Shown piece by piece: positions 1 to 8,155 of a stretch of DNA of 64,000 nt; position 1 is the first letter of the stretch; each line of letters begins with the position of its first letter. The position numbers and the translations under genes are program-made. Origin of the DNA: Achromobacter xylosoxidans (GTDB taxonomy: Bacteria; Pseudomonadota; Gammaproteobacteria; Burkholderiales; Burkholderiaceae_B); contig NZ_CP061008.1 of the NCBI RefSeq assembly GCF_014490035.1, positions 4,154,001 to 4,218,000 of the forward strand, written 5' to 3'. The notes beneath the pieces were generated by a model that was not told the origin of the DNA, ran no database searches, and was given only the letters and a program-made list of their open reading frames with translations.

Positions 1-705
1 GCCGGTGGCGATGACTTTGCCGTAGACCAGCACGCTGATGCGGTCGGCCAGCGCAAACACGGCGTTCATGTCGTGTTCGACCAGCACGATGGTGTAGCGG
101 CCCTTCAGGCTTTGCAGCAAGGCGATCACGCCGGCGCTTTCGGCCGCGCTCATCCCGGCCATGGGCTCGTCCAGCAGCAGCACCGACGGCTCGCCCGCCA
201 AGGCCATGGCAATCTCCAGCTGGCGGCGCTGGCCGTAGGCCAGGCTGTCCACCTGCGCCTCGGCCACATCTTCCAGCTGGCAGGCCCGCAGCGCCTCGGT
301 CGCGGCGTCGACCACGTCGGCGCAATCGCGCAAGGCGGTCCAGCCCGACAGGCGCCGGCGGCGCTTGCGCAAGGCCGCCAGGCAGGCGTTGTCCAGCACC
401 GTGTAGCTGTCGAACACCGAGGTCACCTGATAGGAACGCAGCATGCCCAGCGCCACGCGCTCCTGCACCGAGGCGCGGGAAACGTCGGAGGCGCCCAGGC
501 GCACGGCGCCGCCATCGGGCCGCAGCTCGCCCGACAGCAGGTTGATCAAAGTCGTCTTGCCCGCGCCGTTGGGGCCGATCAGCGCGTGCAGTTCGCCAGG
601 GGCCACGTCCAGCGACACGCCGTCGGTCGCCTTCAGGCCGCCGAAGCGGCGCACCAGGTCCTGCGTGGACAGTCCAACGGGCGCGGCAGCGGTTTGCGTG
701 CTCAT
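1..705 (-). CDS. livG: Branched-chain-type ABC transporter ATPase (LivG-like), partial at left edge
   Basis: This is the ATPase of a Liv/HAAT-family importer that powers uptake of amino acids or aromatic acids. Reading leftward from ATG at 705, the frame shows a Walker A motif (GPNGAGKTT), a signature-like stretch (LAYGQRRQLEIAMAL) and Walker B (LLLDEPMAGM), then the switch His (VEHDM). The LivG-type GPNGAGK loop and the Walker B Met-Ala-Gly-Met are visible. The gene runs off the left edge, so its C-terminus is missing. Its start overlaps the end of the livM-like gene by four bases, so the two are probably translationally coupled. The usual partner livF is expected just outside the window. 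Confidence 0.93.
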   Translation of the reverse strand, partial: MSTQTAAAPVGLSTQDLVRRFGGLKATDGVSLDVAPGELHALIGPNGAGKTTLINLLSGELRPDGGAVRLGASDVSRASVQERVALGMLRSYQVTSVFDSYTVLDNACLAALRKRRRRLSGWTALRDCADVVDAATEALRACQLEDVAEAQVDSLAYGQRRQLEIAMALAGEPSVLLLDEPMAGMSAAESAGVIALLQSLKGRYTIVLVEHDMNAVFALADRISVLVYGKVIATG

Positions 706-1733
706 GCCGAAGCCTCCTTGGCGATCGCGTCCGGCGGGCGGCGGTCCTGTTGCTCACCCGCGGCCGGCGGCTGAGCCGCGGGCGCGGCGGGCGGCGGACG
801 CCGCAGCCAGGCCAGCGAATTGGCATAGCCGCCCTTGGCCACCATGGCGATGATCACCACCGCCGGCCCCATCAGCAGCATCCAATGCTGCGTCATGCTC
901 TTGAAGGCTTCTTCCATCAGCAGATAGGCAACGGCGCCGAAGATCGGACCCAGCACATTGCCCAGCCCGCCTATCACCACCATGACGATGAGCTCGCCCG
1001 ACACCGGCCAGGACATGTAGCTGGGCGAGGCGAAGGCGGTCAGGTTGGCCAGCAGCAGCCCGGCCACGCCGGTCAGCACCCCAGAGGCCACGTAGGCCGT
1101 CAGACGCACGCCGAATACCGAGTAGCCCAGCGCGTCCACGCGGCGCGGGTTGGCATGGGTGGCGCGCAGGATCATGCCGAAGGGCGAGCGGCGCAGGCGC
1201 AGCATCGCCAGGCTGGACACCAGCAGCACCGCCCAGGCCGCCCAGTACACCGGCTGGCTGCCGCCCAGGTCGAACAGGCCGAAGGAACTGGCTTCGTAGA
1301 TGTTCAGGCCGTCGTCGCCGCCATACTCGCGCAGGCTGACCGCCAGGAAATAGAACATCTGCGCAAACGCCAGCGTAATCATGATGAAGCCTATGCCCGA
1401 GGTGCGCAGGCAGACCGTGCCGACGATCAGCGCCACCAGCGCGCACACCGCGATGCAGACGGCCAGTTGCAGCCAGCCGTTGCCGAAGCCGTAATAGCTG
1501 AGGATGCCCACGGCATAGCAGCCCAGGCCCAGGAACATGGCGTGGCCGAAGCTCACCAATCCGGCAAAGCCCAGCACCAGGTTCAGCGCCAGCGCGGCCA
1601 ACGCATAGATCAGGATGCGCGCGCCCAGCGTCACGTAGAACGGTTCGCCCAGCCATTGCGCCACGAAAGGCACGCCGGCCAGGACCAGGAACAGCAAGGG
1701 CAGCGCCCAGCGCCGGTATGTGTGTTCTTGCAT
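702..1733 (-). CDS. livM: Branched-chain-type ABC transporter permease LivM
   Basis: This is the second inner-membrane permease of the Liv/HAAT importer. It is about 343 residues with a short hydrophilic N-terminus (MQEHTYRRW) and then many hydrophobic segments. The family-typical stretch LVLGFAGLVSFGHAMFLGLG is present, as is the conserved cytoplasmic loop GGLGNVLGPIFGA. I chose ATG 1733 over an upstream ATG at 1754 because a GGGGTTGGA purine-rich site lies just before it. The C-terminus is Ala/Pro-rich. It sits between livH and livG in one operon, which starts with ring-cleavage genes, so the cargo is more likely an aromatic acid than an amino acid (inference). Confidence 0.92.
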   Translation of the reverse strand: MQEHTYRRWALPLLFLVLAGVPFVAQWLGEPFYVTLGARILIYALAALALNLVLGFAGLVSFGHAMFLGLGCYAVGILSYYGFGNGWLQLAVCIAVCALVALIVGTVCLRTSGIGFIMITLAFAQMFYFLAVSLREYGGDDGLNIYEASSFGLFDLGGSQPVYWAAWAVLLVSSLAMLRLRRSPFGMILRATHANPRRVDALGYSVFGVRLTAYVASGVLTGVAGLLLANLTAFASPSYMSWPVSGELIVMVVIGGLGNVLGPIFGAVAYLLMEEAFKSMTQHWMLLMGPAVVIIAMVAKGGYANSLAWLRRPPPAAPAAQPPAAGEQQDRRPPDAIAKEASA

Positions 1734-1761
1734 GATGATCCAACCCCAGTACAAGCGCGCG

Positions 1762-2682
1762 TCAACGACGCGCCGAGAAGACCAGGCCTTGCGGCCGGAA
1801 CGCCAGCACCACGGCCATCAGCACGTAGATCAGCATGGAAGCCAGGGCCGGCCCGACCGCGTTGGCGACGGAGGCGTCGAACACGGCGCGCAGCAGGTCG
1901 GGCAGGAAGGCCCGGCCCAGCGTGTCTATCATCGCGATCAGCAGCGCCGCGACCAGCGTGCCGCGCACCGAGCCGATGCCGCCGACCACGATCACCACCA
2001 GCGCCAGGATCAGCACCGGCTCGCCCATGCCGGACTGCACCGAAAGGATCGGCCCCGCCAACGCCCCCGCCACGCCGGCCAGCACCGCGCCCAGCAGGAA
2101 CAGCAGCGTCTTCTGCAGGTCCACGTTGGCGCCCAGCACGCTGGCCATGGGCGCGTTGCTGGCGCCCGCGCGGATCAGCATGCCGAAGCGCGTGCGCTGG
2201 ATCAGGAACCAGGCGCCCACCGCCACCAGCGCACCCACGCCGATGATCATCAGGCGATACACCGGATAGTCGTTGCCGAACAGGCTGACGGCACCTTCCA
2301 GCCCCTGCGGCACGGCGGCGTAATACGGCCGGCTGCCCCAGATGACGGAAGCCAGTTCATTGAAGAACATCATCAGCCCGAAGGTGGCCAGCACTTGGTA
2401 CAGGTGGTCGTGCTTGTACAGCGGCCGCGCGATCAGGCGTTCCAGCGCCACGCCCACCAGGCCGCTGCCCGTCACCGCCGCCAGGATGGCGAAGGCGAAC
2501 GAGCCGCTGGCGTTGTAGGCGGTGGCGCCCAGGAAAGCGCCAATCATGTACAGCGACCCGTGCGCCAGGTTGATGAAGTTCATGATGCCGAAGATCAGGG
2601 TCAGCCCCGAGGACAGCAGGAACAGCAAGGCGCCGAGCTGCAGGCCATTGAGCATCTGCGACAACAGCAAGGATCCGTTCAT
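1762..2682 (-). CDS. livH: Branched-chain-type ABC transporter permease LivH
   Basis: This is the first membrane permease of the Liv/HAAT importer, 306 residues, the normal length for LivH. The N-terminal pattern GLQLGALLFLLSSGLTLIFG followed by MNFINLAHGSLYMIGAF is diagnostic of the family, and the C-terminal loop GGIGSVRGTLVAAL matches the permease coupling loop. Eight or so hydrophobic segments are visible. It lies 19 bp after the binding-protein gene and 28 bp before livM in the same direction. Confidence 0.93.
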   Translation of the reverse strand: MNGSLLLSQMLNGLQLGALLFLLSSGLTLIFGIMNFINLAHGSLYMIGAFLGATAYNASGSFAFAILAAVTGSGLVGVALERLIARPLYKHDHLYQVLATFGLMMFFNELASVIWGSRPYYAAVPQGLEGAVSLFGNDYPVYRLMIIGVGALVAVGAWFLIQRTRFGMLIRAGASNAPMASVLGANVDLQKTLLFLLGAVLAGVAGALAGPILSVQSGMGEPVLILALVVIVVGGIGSVRGTLVAALLIAMIDTLGRAFLPDLLRAVFDASVANAVGPALASMLIYVLMAVVLAFRPQGLVFSARR

Positions 2683-2701
2683 GGGGCGTCTCCCGGGACG
2701 G

Positions 2702-3877
2702 TTACTTCAGCGGGCAGTCCGCCACGTAGGCGTCCTGGTGGTCGGTGAACACCTTGGCCAGCTGCTTCAGGCCCACGCTGTCGCCTTCCTTCACGACCTG
2801 ATAGGCATACAGGTCCTGCACCGGCATGTTGTTGCTGTTGAAGCGGAACTTGCCGCGCACCGTGGGGAAGTTGGCGCCGGCGGCCTTTACCGCCGCGGCC
2901 AGCGCCTTGCTGTCGCCGACCTTGCCGCCCTGCTGCTTGATGGCGGCATCCAGCAGGAACGCCGCGTCATAGCCGCCTACCGCATATTCCGACGGCAAGC
3001 GGCCGTACTTGGCCTTGAAGGCCTCGACGAACTTGCGGTTCTGCGGGTTGTCCAGCGTGGTGGCCCAAGGCGTGCCGTAGATCGCGCCCACCGCCTGTTC
3101 CTTCAGCGCGGTCAGCGTGTTGGAGTCGATCAGGCTTTCCGAGAAGAACGGCAGTTTTTCCATCAGGCCGGCCTGGCGCAGCTGGCGCACGAAGTTCACG
3201 CCCACCCCGCCGGTGTAGAACACGAACAGCGCGTCGGGCGAGGCCGACTGCATGCGCGAGATCTCGGCCGAATAATCCAGCTGCCCCAGCTGGGTGTAGA
3301 TCTCGTCGGCGGGCGCGGCGCCATAGAAGCGCTTGAAGCCAGCCAGCTTGTCCTTGCCGGCCTGGTAGTTGGACGACATCAGGTAGGCGCGCTTGTAGCC
3401 CTGGTCCTTGACGTACTTGCCCATGGCTTCGGACATGCTGTCGTTCTGCCAGCCGAGTACGAACAGGTTGGGCAGGCACATGCGGCCGGCGATGGGCGCG
3501 GGCCCGGCATTGGTGGACAGGGCCACCACGCCCGACTCCTTGATGCGCCGCAGTTCGGCCATGAGCACATTGGAGAAGCCCAGGCCGACGATCACGTCCA
3601 CCTTGTCCTTCTCGATGAACTTCTGCACGATCTGCGCGCCCACGTCGGGCTTGAGCTGGTCGTCGTCGCGGATCACCACGGCCTTCTGGCCGCCCAGGCT
3701 GCCGCCCAGCTGCTCGATGCCCAACATCAGGCCGTCGTATTGATCCTGGCCCAATGCCGCCTGGGGGCCGGACAGCACCCCGGTAAAGCCGATGCGGATG
3801 TCCGCCATTGCGGCGTTGGCCACGGTCAAGGCCGCGACCGCGGCCAGCGCGGACAGGCCGCGTGCGTATGCTTGCAT
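2702..3877 (-). CDS. livK: Periplasmic substrate-binding protein of Liv/HAAT ABC importer
   Basis: This is the periplasmic receptor of the importer, 391 residues. The start at 3877 is supported by an AAGGAGAC ribosome site and by the signal peptide that follows: a charged MQAYARG, a hydrophobic core, and an ANAAMA cleavage site before DIRIGF. The mature protein shows the LivK-type opening (IGFTGVLSGPQAALGQDQYDG) and the VIVGLGFS/ALSTNAGPAP ligand-pocket regions of the Peripla_BP_6 family. It lies 74 bp downstream of the aldehyde dehydrogenase gene. That linkage to ring-cleavage enzymes suggests the ligand is an aromatic or ring-derived acid, which is inference. Confidence 0.92.
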   Translation of the reverse strand: MQAYARGLSALAAVAALTVANAAMADIRIGFTGVLSGPQAALGQDQYDGLMLGIEQLGGSLGGQKAVVIRDDDQLKPDVGAQIVQKFIEKDKVDVIVGLGFSNVLMAELRRIKESGVVALSTNAGPAPIAGRMCLPNLFVLGWQNDSMSEAMGKYVKDQGYKRAYLMSSNYQAGKDKLAGFKRFYGAAPADEIYTQLGQLDYSAEISRMQSASPDALFVFYTGGVGVNFVRQLRQAGLMEKLPFFSESLIDSNTLTALKEQAVGAIYGTPWATTLDNPQNRKFVEAFKAKYGRLPSEYAVGGYDAAFLLDAAIKQQGGKVGDSKALAAAVKAAGANFPTVRGKFRFNSNNMPVQDLYAYQVVKEGDSVGLKQLAKVFTDHQDAYVADCPLK

Positions 3878-3951
3878 GCTAAGTCTCCTTGGGGGATGGA
3901 CGGCGGCGCCGTTCTGCGCGGCGCCTGCCGGTACTAAGGCTTGCTTACAGG

Positions 3952-5406
3952 TCAGAGCTTCACGCAGACATTGCGCAGCTCCGTGTAGAACTCGAGCGAA
4001 TGCACGCCGCCCTCGCGGCCGATGCCGGACTGCTTGGCCCCGCCGAAGGCCGTGCGCAGGTCGCGCAGGAACCAGGAATTGATCCAGCAGATGCCCACTT
4101 CCAGGGCCTGCCCCATGCGATGGGCGGTGCCCACGTTGCTGGTCCAGACCGAGGCCGCCAGGCCGTAGGGCGTGGCGTTGGCCAGCGCGACGGCTTCTTC
4201 TTCCGTGTCGAAGGGCGCGATGTGGCAGCAGGGGCCGAAGATTTCCTGCTGGATCACGGCCGAGGTTTCCGGCAGTCCGGTCCACACGGTGGGCTGGATC
4301 CACGCGCCGCCGGCCAGCTCATCCGGCATGTCCGGCACGCCGCCGCCCGCGACCACCGTGGCGCCCTCTTCGCGGGCGCGGGCGTAGTAGCCCAGCACCT
4401 TGTCGCGGTGACGCTGCGAGATCAGCGGCCCCAGGTTGACGCCAGGATCCTTCGGACGGCCCAGCTTGAAGCCGCGGGCGCGCTCGCCCAGCGCCGCCAC
4501 GAAGCGGTCGAAGATCGGCCGCTGCACGTAGACGCGCTCGGTGCCCAGGCAGACCTGCCCGGTGTTGTCGAAGGCGGCGCGCGCGATGCCGGCCACCGCC
4601 TTGTCGAAGTCCGCGTCGGCGAACACGATGCCCGCGTTCTTGCCGCCCAGTTCGAAGGACACGGGGCGCACGCCCACCGCCGCGGCCTGCATGATGGCTT
4701 CGCCGGTGCGGGTTTCGCCGGTGAAGGTGATGCCGTCGACCAGCGGATGGCGCGTGAGCTTTTCGCCCGCCGAGCCGGGGCCGCGGCCATGCACCACGTT
4801 ATAGACGCCGGGCGGCACGCCGACCTCGTTCATGACTTCGCCCAGCAGCGTGGCCGTGGCCGGGGTGTCTTCGGAAGGCTTGACCACCACGGTGTTGCCG
4901 CAGGCCAGCGCCGGCCCCACCTTCCAGGTCATCAGCAGCAGCGGCAGGTTCCAGGGGCAGATCACGCCGATCACGCCGCGCGGCACGCGCACGCCGTAGT
5001 TCAGGGCATGGCCGCCATCCGGCGTTTCCAGGTCGAAGGTCTCGTTGGGAATGTTGCGCACCAGGTCGGCGAAGATCTTGAAGTTCGCCGCGCCGCGCGG
5101 AATGTCCAGATGGCTGGCCAGGTCGTAGGGCTTGCCGGTGTCGGCGATCTCGGCATCGACGAACTCGTCGAAGCGGCGGATGATGCCGTCGGCCACCGCG
5201 TGCAGCAGCTCCACGCGCTGCTGCGTCTTGAGTTTGCCCCAGGGGCCGCGCAGCGCCGCCTTGGCGGCCCGCACGGCGGCGTCGACCTCGGCGTCGCCGG
5301 CCTCGTGGATGCGTCCGATCAGGCGGTTGTCGACCGGATCGCGGTTGTCGAACGTCTTGTCCGTGGCGACCCATTCGCCGTTGATGAAATTGCGGAAATC
5401 GGTCAT
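3952..5406 (-). CDS. NAD-dependent 2-hydroxymuconate-semialdehyde-type dehydrogenase
   Basis: This is an aldehyde dehydrogenase of 484 residues that resembles the meta-cleavage enzymes XylG/DmpC and the 2-aminomuconate-semialdehyde dehydrogenases. The catalytic Cys286 lies in NTGQVCLGTERV and the general base Glu252 in FELGGKNAGIV. The NAD-binding stretch FTGETRTGEAI is present. It probably oxidises the aldehyde made by the extradiol dioxygenase two genes upstream to a dicarboxylate. The start codon overlaps the previous gene's stop (ATGA), indicating coupling. HpaE-type 5-carboxymethyl-2-hydroxymuconate-semialdehyde dehydrogenase is an alternative, and the exact substrate is unresolved. Confidence 0.88.
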   Translation of the reverse strand: MTDFRNFINGEWVATDKTFDNRDPVDNRLIGRIHEAGDAEVDAAVRAAKAALRGPWGKLKTQQRVELLHAVADGIIRRFDEFVDAEIADTGKPYDLASHLDIPRGAANFKIFADLVRNIPNETFDLETPDGGHALNYGVRVPRGVIGVICPWNLPLLLMTWKVGPALACGNTVVVKPSEDTPATATLLGEVMNEVGVPPGVYNVVHGRGPGSAGEKLTRHPLVDGITFTGETRTGEAIMQAAAVGVRPVSFELGGKNAGIVFADADFDKAVAGIARAAFDNTGQVCLGTERVYVQRPIFDRFVAALGERARGFKLGRPKDPGVNLGPLISQRHRDKVLGYYARAREEGATVVAGGGVPDMPDELAGGAWIQPTVWTGLPETSAVIQQEIFGPCCHIAPFDTEEEAVALANATPYGLAASVWTSNVGTAHRMGQALEVGICWINSWFLRDLRTAFGGAKQSGIGREGGVHSLEFYTELRNVCVKL

Positions 5407-6128
5407 TGCGTCCTCGGTTGTGACAGGTCTGCCAGCGCCGCTTCAGGGTCGCCGGCGGTCAGGTATTCCCACATGCGCTCGTAGATGCGGCCCGTGCCCA
5501 CGGCGCGGGTAGCCGCCTCTTCCGGCGAGAGCGTGGGCGCGCCTTCGGCCAGGCCGGCCGAGCGCAGTTGCCATTCGATGCGCGCGGCATCCTCCAGATA
5601 CCAGGTCAGCACCACGGCATGCATCAGCGATTCGGCCGCCACCACCGCGCCGTTGCCGCGCATGGCCACGGCGCGCGCCGCGCCCAGGGTCTGGGCCACG
5701 CCGCGCGCCTGGGCGTCGCTGCGCACCAGTTGCGGATCGTCCCAGAGCGGCACGGACGGAGAAAAATACGAGCCCATGCCATGGCGCGGCTGCGGCGTCA
5801 GCCGGGCCGAGGACAGCGTCATGACCGTGGGTGGCATGGAACGCACCACCCCGCCCACTTCGGGGCGCTTGCGGTAGATGTGCTGATGGATGCGGACCTC
5901 GCCCAGCACGCCCTCGGGCAGCTCGCCATGCACCGGCACCACCGTGCCCGCCTCGCCCGGTTCGATCAGGCCCATGGGCCGCGCGGCGCATACCAGGAAG
6001 TGACCGGCGTCGAGGCGGCTGCTGCAATGGCCGTAGGCGTGGACCAGGCCGGCGCGGGCCAGGCCGCGCGCCGCCGCCCGCACCAGGGCTTCCTGGCCGG
6101 CGTCGGCTTTCATCGGCGCGGCGCTCAC
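5403..6128 (-). CDS. Class II aldolase/adducin-fold protein lacking the metal-binding histidines
   Basis: This 241-residue protein has the class II aldolase layout: YGHCSSR near residue 32, GEVRIHQHIYRKRPEVGGVV at 76-95 and MRGNGAVV at 156-163. In canonical family members the positions after GGVV read His-x-His and the last motif reads N/GHG, and these His residues hold the catalytic metal. Here they are Arg96, Met98 and Asn159. A GTG start at 6128 is favoured because GGAG lies eight bases upstream and it overlaps the previous stop (GTGA); ATG 6113 is the alternative. It sits between the ring-cleavage dioxygenase and the semialdehyde dehydrogenase. A decarboxylase or non-metal role is possible, but the function is unknown. 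Confidence 0.75.
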   Translation of the reverse strand: MSAAPMKADAGQEALVRAAARGLARAGLVHAYGHCSSRLDAGHFLVCAARPMGLIEPGEAGTVVPVHGELPEGVLGEVRIHQHIYRKRPEVGGVVRSMPPTVMTLSSARLTPQPRHGMGSYFSPSVPLWDDPQLVRSDAQARGVAQTLGAARAVAMRGNGAVVAAESLMHAVVLTWYLEDAARIEWQLRSAGLAEGAPTLSPEEAATRAVGTGRIYERMWEYLTAGDPEAALADLSQPRTQ

Positions 6129-6988
6129 GTCTTGAACTCCGGGATGTCGGGCTTGGCGCCCCACATGCAGAACGAGGACGGCACCGCGGGAAAGCTGCGC
6201 GGCCGGTAGGTCTTCTCGTCTTCGGCGGTGATCAGGCGCACGCCGGTGGAGTATTCGTAGATCATGCCGTCGGGGCCGTCGAAATACAGGAACATCGCCC
6301 CCGAGGTCGGATGCCGCCCGGGGCCGAAGCGGATCGGCACCTGCCATTCCTTCAGCTGATACCAGGCGCGCATGATGTCGTCGATGCTTTCGACCTGGTG
6401 GTTGATGTGCTGCACGCCCGGATAGCTGGACGGGAACAGCGCAATCTTGTGGTGCACTTCGTCGATGCGCAGCAGCGGCGCTTCGCCGATGCGGTCGCTG
6501 ACCCGGGCCGACAGCAGGCCGGTCCAGAAGGCTTCGTCGCGCCGCGCGTCCAGCGTGCGCAGGCCGATATGCGAAAAGCCGGTCACGCCCGCATCGCGGC
6601 TGGGGAAGTAGCGGCGGCCGCTGTGATGCGGCGCGTGCACCAGCTCGATTCGGTTGCCGGAGGGGTCGATGAAACTGAGGAAATCGCGCACGTAGCGCTG
6701 CTCGGCGTCCTCGCGCTTGCCTGCGGCGACCTGATAGCCGCTGCGCTCCAGCACCGCGCCGGCATGCTCGAGTTCTTCGGACGTGTCCACTTCGAATGCG
6801 GTGGTGTGGTCGCGCGGATCGCCTTCGAAGTAGCAAAGGGTGTGGTCGCGCGAGTCGGACTTGAAGTAGACCGCGCCGTGCTCCTTGCGCGCCACTTCCA
6901 GCCCCAGCACCGCGGTCGCGTAGCGGACCGCGGATTCCAGGTCGCGGGTACCCAGCCGGACGTACCGGATGTCGTGTAGCCGTATCAC
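6125..6988 (-). CDS. Type I extradiol (VOC-family) ring-cleavage dioxygenase
   Basis: This protein of 287 residues has two VOC (glyoxalase-fold) modules. The C-terminal module carries the probable Fe(II) triad: His140 in GFSHIGL, His194 or His197 in VQHINHQV, and Glu245 in IYEYSTG, as in BphC and catechol 2,3-dioxygenases. It likely opens a catechol-type ring between or beside the hydroxyls. Translation starts at GTG 6988 with a GGAGAC site seven bases upstream. It is the first gene of the minus-strand operon that ends in the liv importer and lies opposite the GntR regulator. The exact catechol substrate cannot be assigned. Confidence 0.85.
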   Translation of the reverse strand: MIRLHDIRYVRLGTRDLESAVRYATAVLGLEVARKEHGAVYFKSDSRDHTLCYFEGDPRDHTTAFEVDTSEELEHAGAVLERSGYQVAAGKREDAEQRYVRDFLSFIDPSGNRIELVHAPHHSGRRYFPSRDAGVTGFSHIGLRTLDARRDEAFWTGLLSARVSDRIGEAPLLRIDEVHHKIALFPSSYPGVQHINHQVESIDDIMRAWYQLKEWQVPIRFGPGRHPTSGAMFLYFDGPDGMIYEYSTGVRLITAEDEKTYRPRSFPAVPSSFCMWGAKPDIPEFKT

Positions 6989-7053
6989 TGCTTGTCTCCA
7001 GGTTGCGCCTGCCGCCGGCTCCGTGCCGGTCGTGGTCTCGACGCTTTTTTTCT

Positions 7054-7100
7054 ACGATAAGCAGCATAAATCTCGGCGTCAATAATTTTTATCGAGATTT
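7054..7100 (-). promoter_or_regulatory. Promoter and candidate operator of the ring-cleavage/liv operon
   Basis: On the minus strand a TTGACG -35 box (7077-7082) lies 17 bp from a TATCGT -10 box (7054-7059). A perfect 8-bp inverted repeat, AAATCTCG (7068-7075) and CGAGATTT (7093-7100), brackets the -35 box. One arm falls in the promoter spacer. This is a natural site for the divergent GntR regulator; the link is inferred from position. Confidence 0.55.
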
Positions 7101-7127
7101 TTTGAACGCAGTGATAAAGTAGCTCCC

Positions 7128-7841
7128 ATGTCAGACGGCGCCACCCTCCCCCCGCTCGCCCATTCCGCCTCGGCCAACACCCTGGTCGGCGCGGCCTATG
7201 TCAACCTGCGCCGCGACATCATCCAGGGCGTGCATCCGCCAGGTTCCCGCCTGCGGGTCGAACACCTGAAGGACGATTACGGCGTGGGCGCAGGCACGCT
7301 GCGCGAGGCGCTGGCGCTGCTGGTGTCGGACGCGCTGGTCATCGCGCAAGGACAACGCGGCTTCCACGTCACGCCGATCTCGCTGGAAGACTTCCGCGAC
7401 ATCACCGAGAACCGCGTGCTGCTTGAAACCCAGGCCCTGCGCCAGTCCATCGCGCTGGGCGACGACGACTGGGAAAGCGCGGTGCTGGCCGCCTTCCACC
7501 GGCTGAGCAAGGCCGAACAGCGCCTGGCCGCCGACCCCGACACCCGCTTTGAAGAATGGGAACAGCGCAACCGCGAATTCCACCGCGAACTGATCCGCGC
7601 CTGTCCCTCGCGCTGGCTGCATCATTTCCTGGGCATCCTGTACCAGCAGGCCGAGCGCTACCGCCGCCTGACCGTCACGCGCAAACCCATCGCGCGCGAC
7701 CTGGACGATGAACACAAGGGCATCCTGGACGCCACGCTGGCGCGCGATGCCGACCGCGCCTGTAACCTGCTGGCCGCCCACATCCGCCTGACCTACGACG
7801 CCGTGGCGCGCCTGCCGCCCACGCTGTTCACCCCAGGCTGA
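7128..7841 (+). CDS. GntR-family (FadR/FCD type) transcriptional regulator
   Basis: This is a 237-residue regulator with an N-terminal winged helix (residues about 17-85, including LRRDIIQGVHPPGSRLR and GVGAGTLREALALLVSDALV) and a C-terminal all-helical FCD ligand domain with ITENRVLLETQALRQSI and the metal-pocket stretch FHRELIRACPSRW. It is divergent from the dioxygenase-liv operon with a 139-bp gap containing an inverted repeat, so it probably represses that operon until an aromatic intermediate binds. No strong Shine-Dalgarno site precedes the ATG. Confidence 0.9.
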   Translation: MSDGATLPPLAHSASANTLVGAAYVNLRRDIIQGVHPPGSRLRVEHLKDDYGVGAGTLREALALLVSDALVIAQGQRGFHVTPISLEDFRDITENRVLLETQALRQSIALGDDDWESAVLAAFHRLSKAEQRLAADPDTRFEEWEQRNREFHRELIRACPSRWLHHFLGILYQQAERYRRLTVTRKPIARDLDDEHKGILDATLARDADRACNLLAAHIRLTYDAVARLPPTLFTPG

Positions 7842-7888
7842 ACGCCGCGCGCAGTTGAAAAAAACCCACACCGGCGCGCGCCTACCCG

Positions 7889-7917
7889 TTGCTTCGCCTA
7901 CACCACTTCTATAGAAT
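7889..7917 (+). promoter_or_regulatory. Putative sigma70 promoter of the ABC exporter leader
   Basis: TTGCTT (7889-7894) and TAGAAT (7912-7917) are separated by exactly 17 bp. The -10 matches the consensus at five of six positions and the -35 at three of six. Transcription would begin near 7924, giving a leader of about 270 nt before the exporter's start codon. Confidence 0.45.
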
Positions 7918-7979
7918 CTTCAATTCGGGCCTCTGCCCATTCCTTTTCCCCCACATCTCACACTACTGGGAGGCGCAAG

Positions 7980-8030
7980 ATGATGAATCCGCATACCGCC
8001 ATCCCGCGCGTGTCCCCGCGACGCCATTAA
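7980..8030 (+). CDS. Small upstream ORF (16-residue leader peptide)
   Basis: An ATG-ATG start follows a GGGAGG ribosome site (7968-7973) at ideal spacing and encodes MMNPHTAIPRVSPRRH before TAA. The peptide is short and rich in Pro (3), Arg (3) and His (2), as in known regulatory leader peptides such as MgtL. It has the best Shine-Dalgarno in the region, whereas the exporter gene 164 bp downstream has none adjacent. I infer that its translation state controls the downstream hairpins. I recognise no homologue. Confidence 0.5.
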   Translation: MMNPHTAIPRVSPRRH

Positions 8031-8051
8031 GTCGTCGCCCGCGCGGACCCA

Positions 8052-8073
8052 TCGCTGGATGCCTATCTAGCGA
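8052..8073 (+). promoter_or_regulatory. Leader hairpin 1
   Basis: TCGCTGGAT (8052-8060) pairs with ATCTAGCGA (8065-8073) across a GCCT tetraloop. The nine pairs include one G-U wobble. It lies 21 bp after the leader-peptide stop codon, where a ribosome on the small ORF could affect its folding. It is not followed by a U-run, so it is not an obvious intrinsic terminator. Confidence 0.5.
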
Positions 8074-8155
8074 CTGGTCCTCCGTGCCTGCCCCAAAAAC
8101 CTGAACGCAATCGCCCGCGCCTCGCCGCGCAGGCCGCTCCTTCCTCTTTCCACAC

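Noticed and set aside
750..2246. Long plus-strand frames opposite livM and livH
   Set aside because: They are low-complexity antisense frames and the minus-strand genes are clear.
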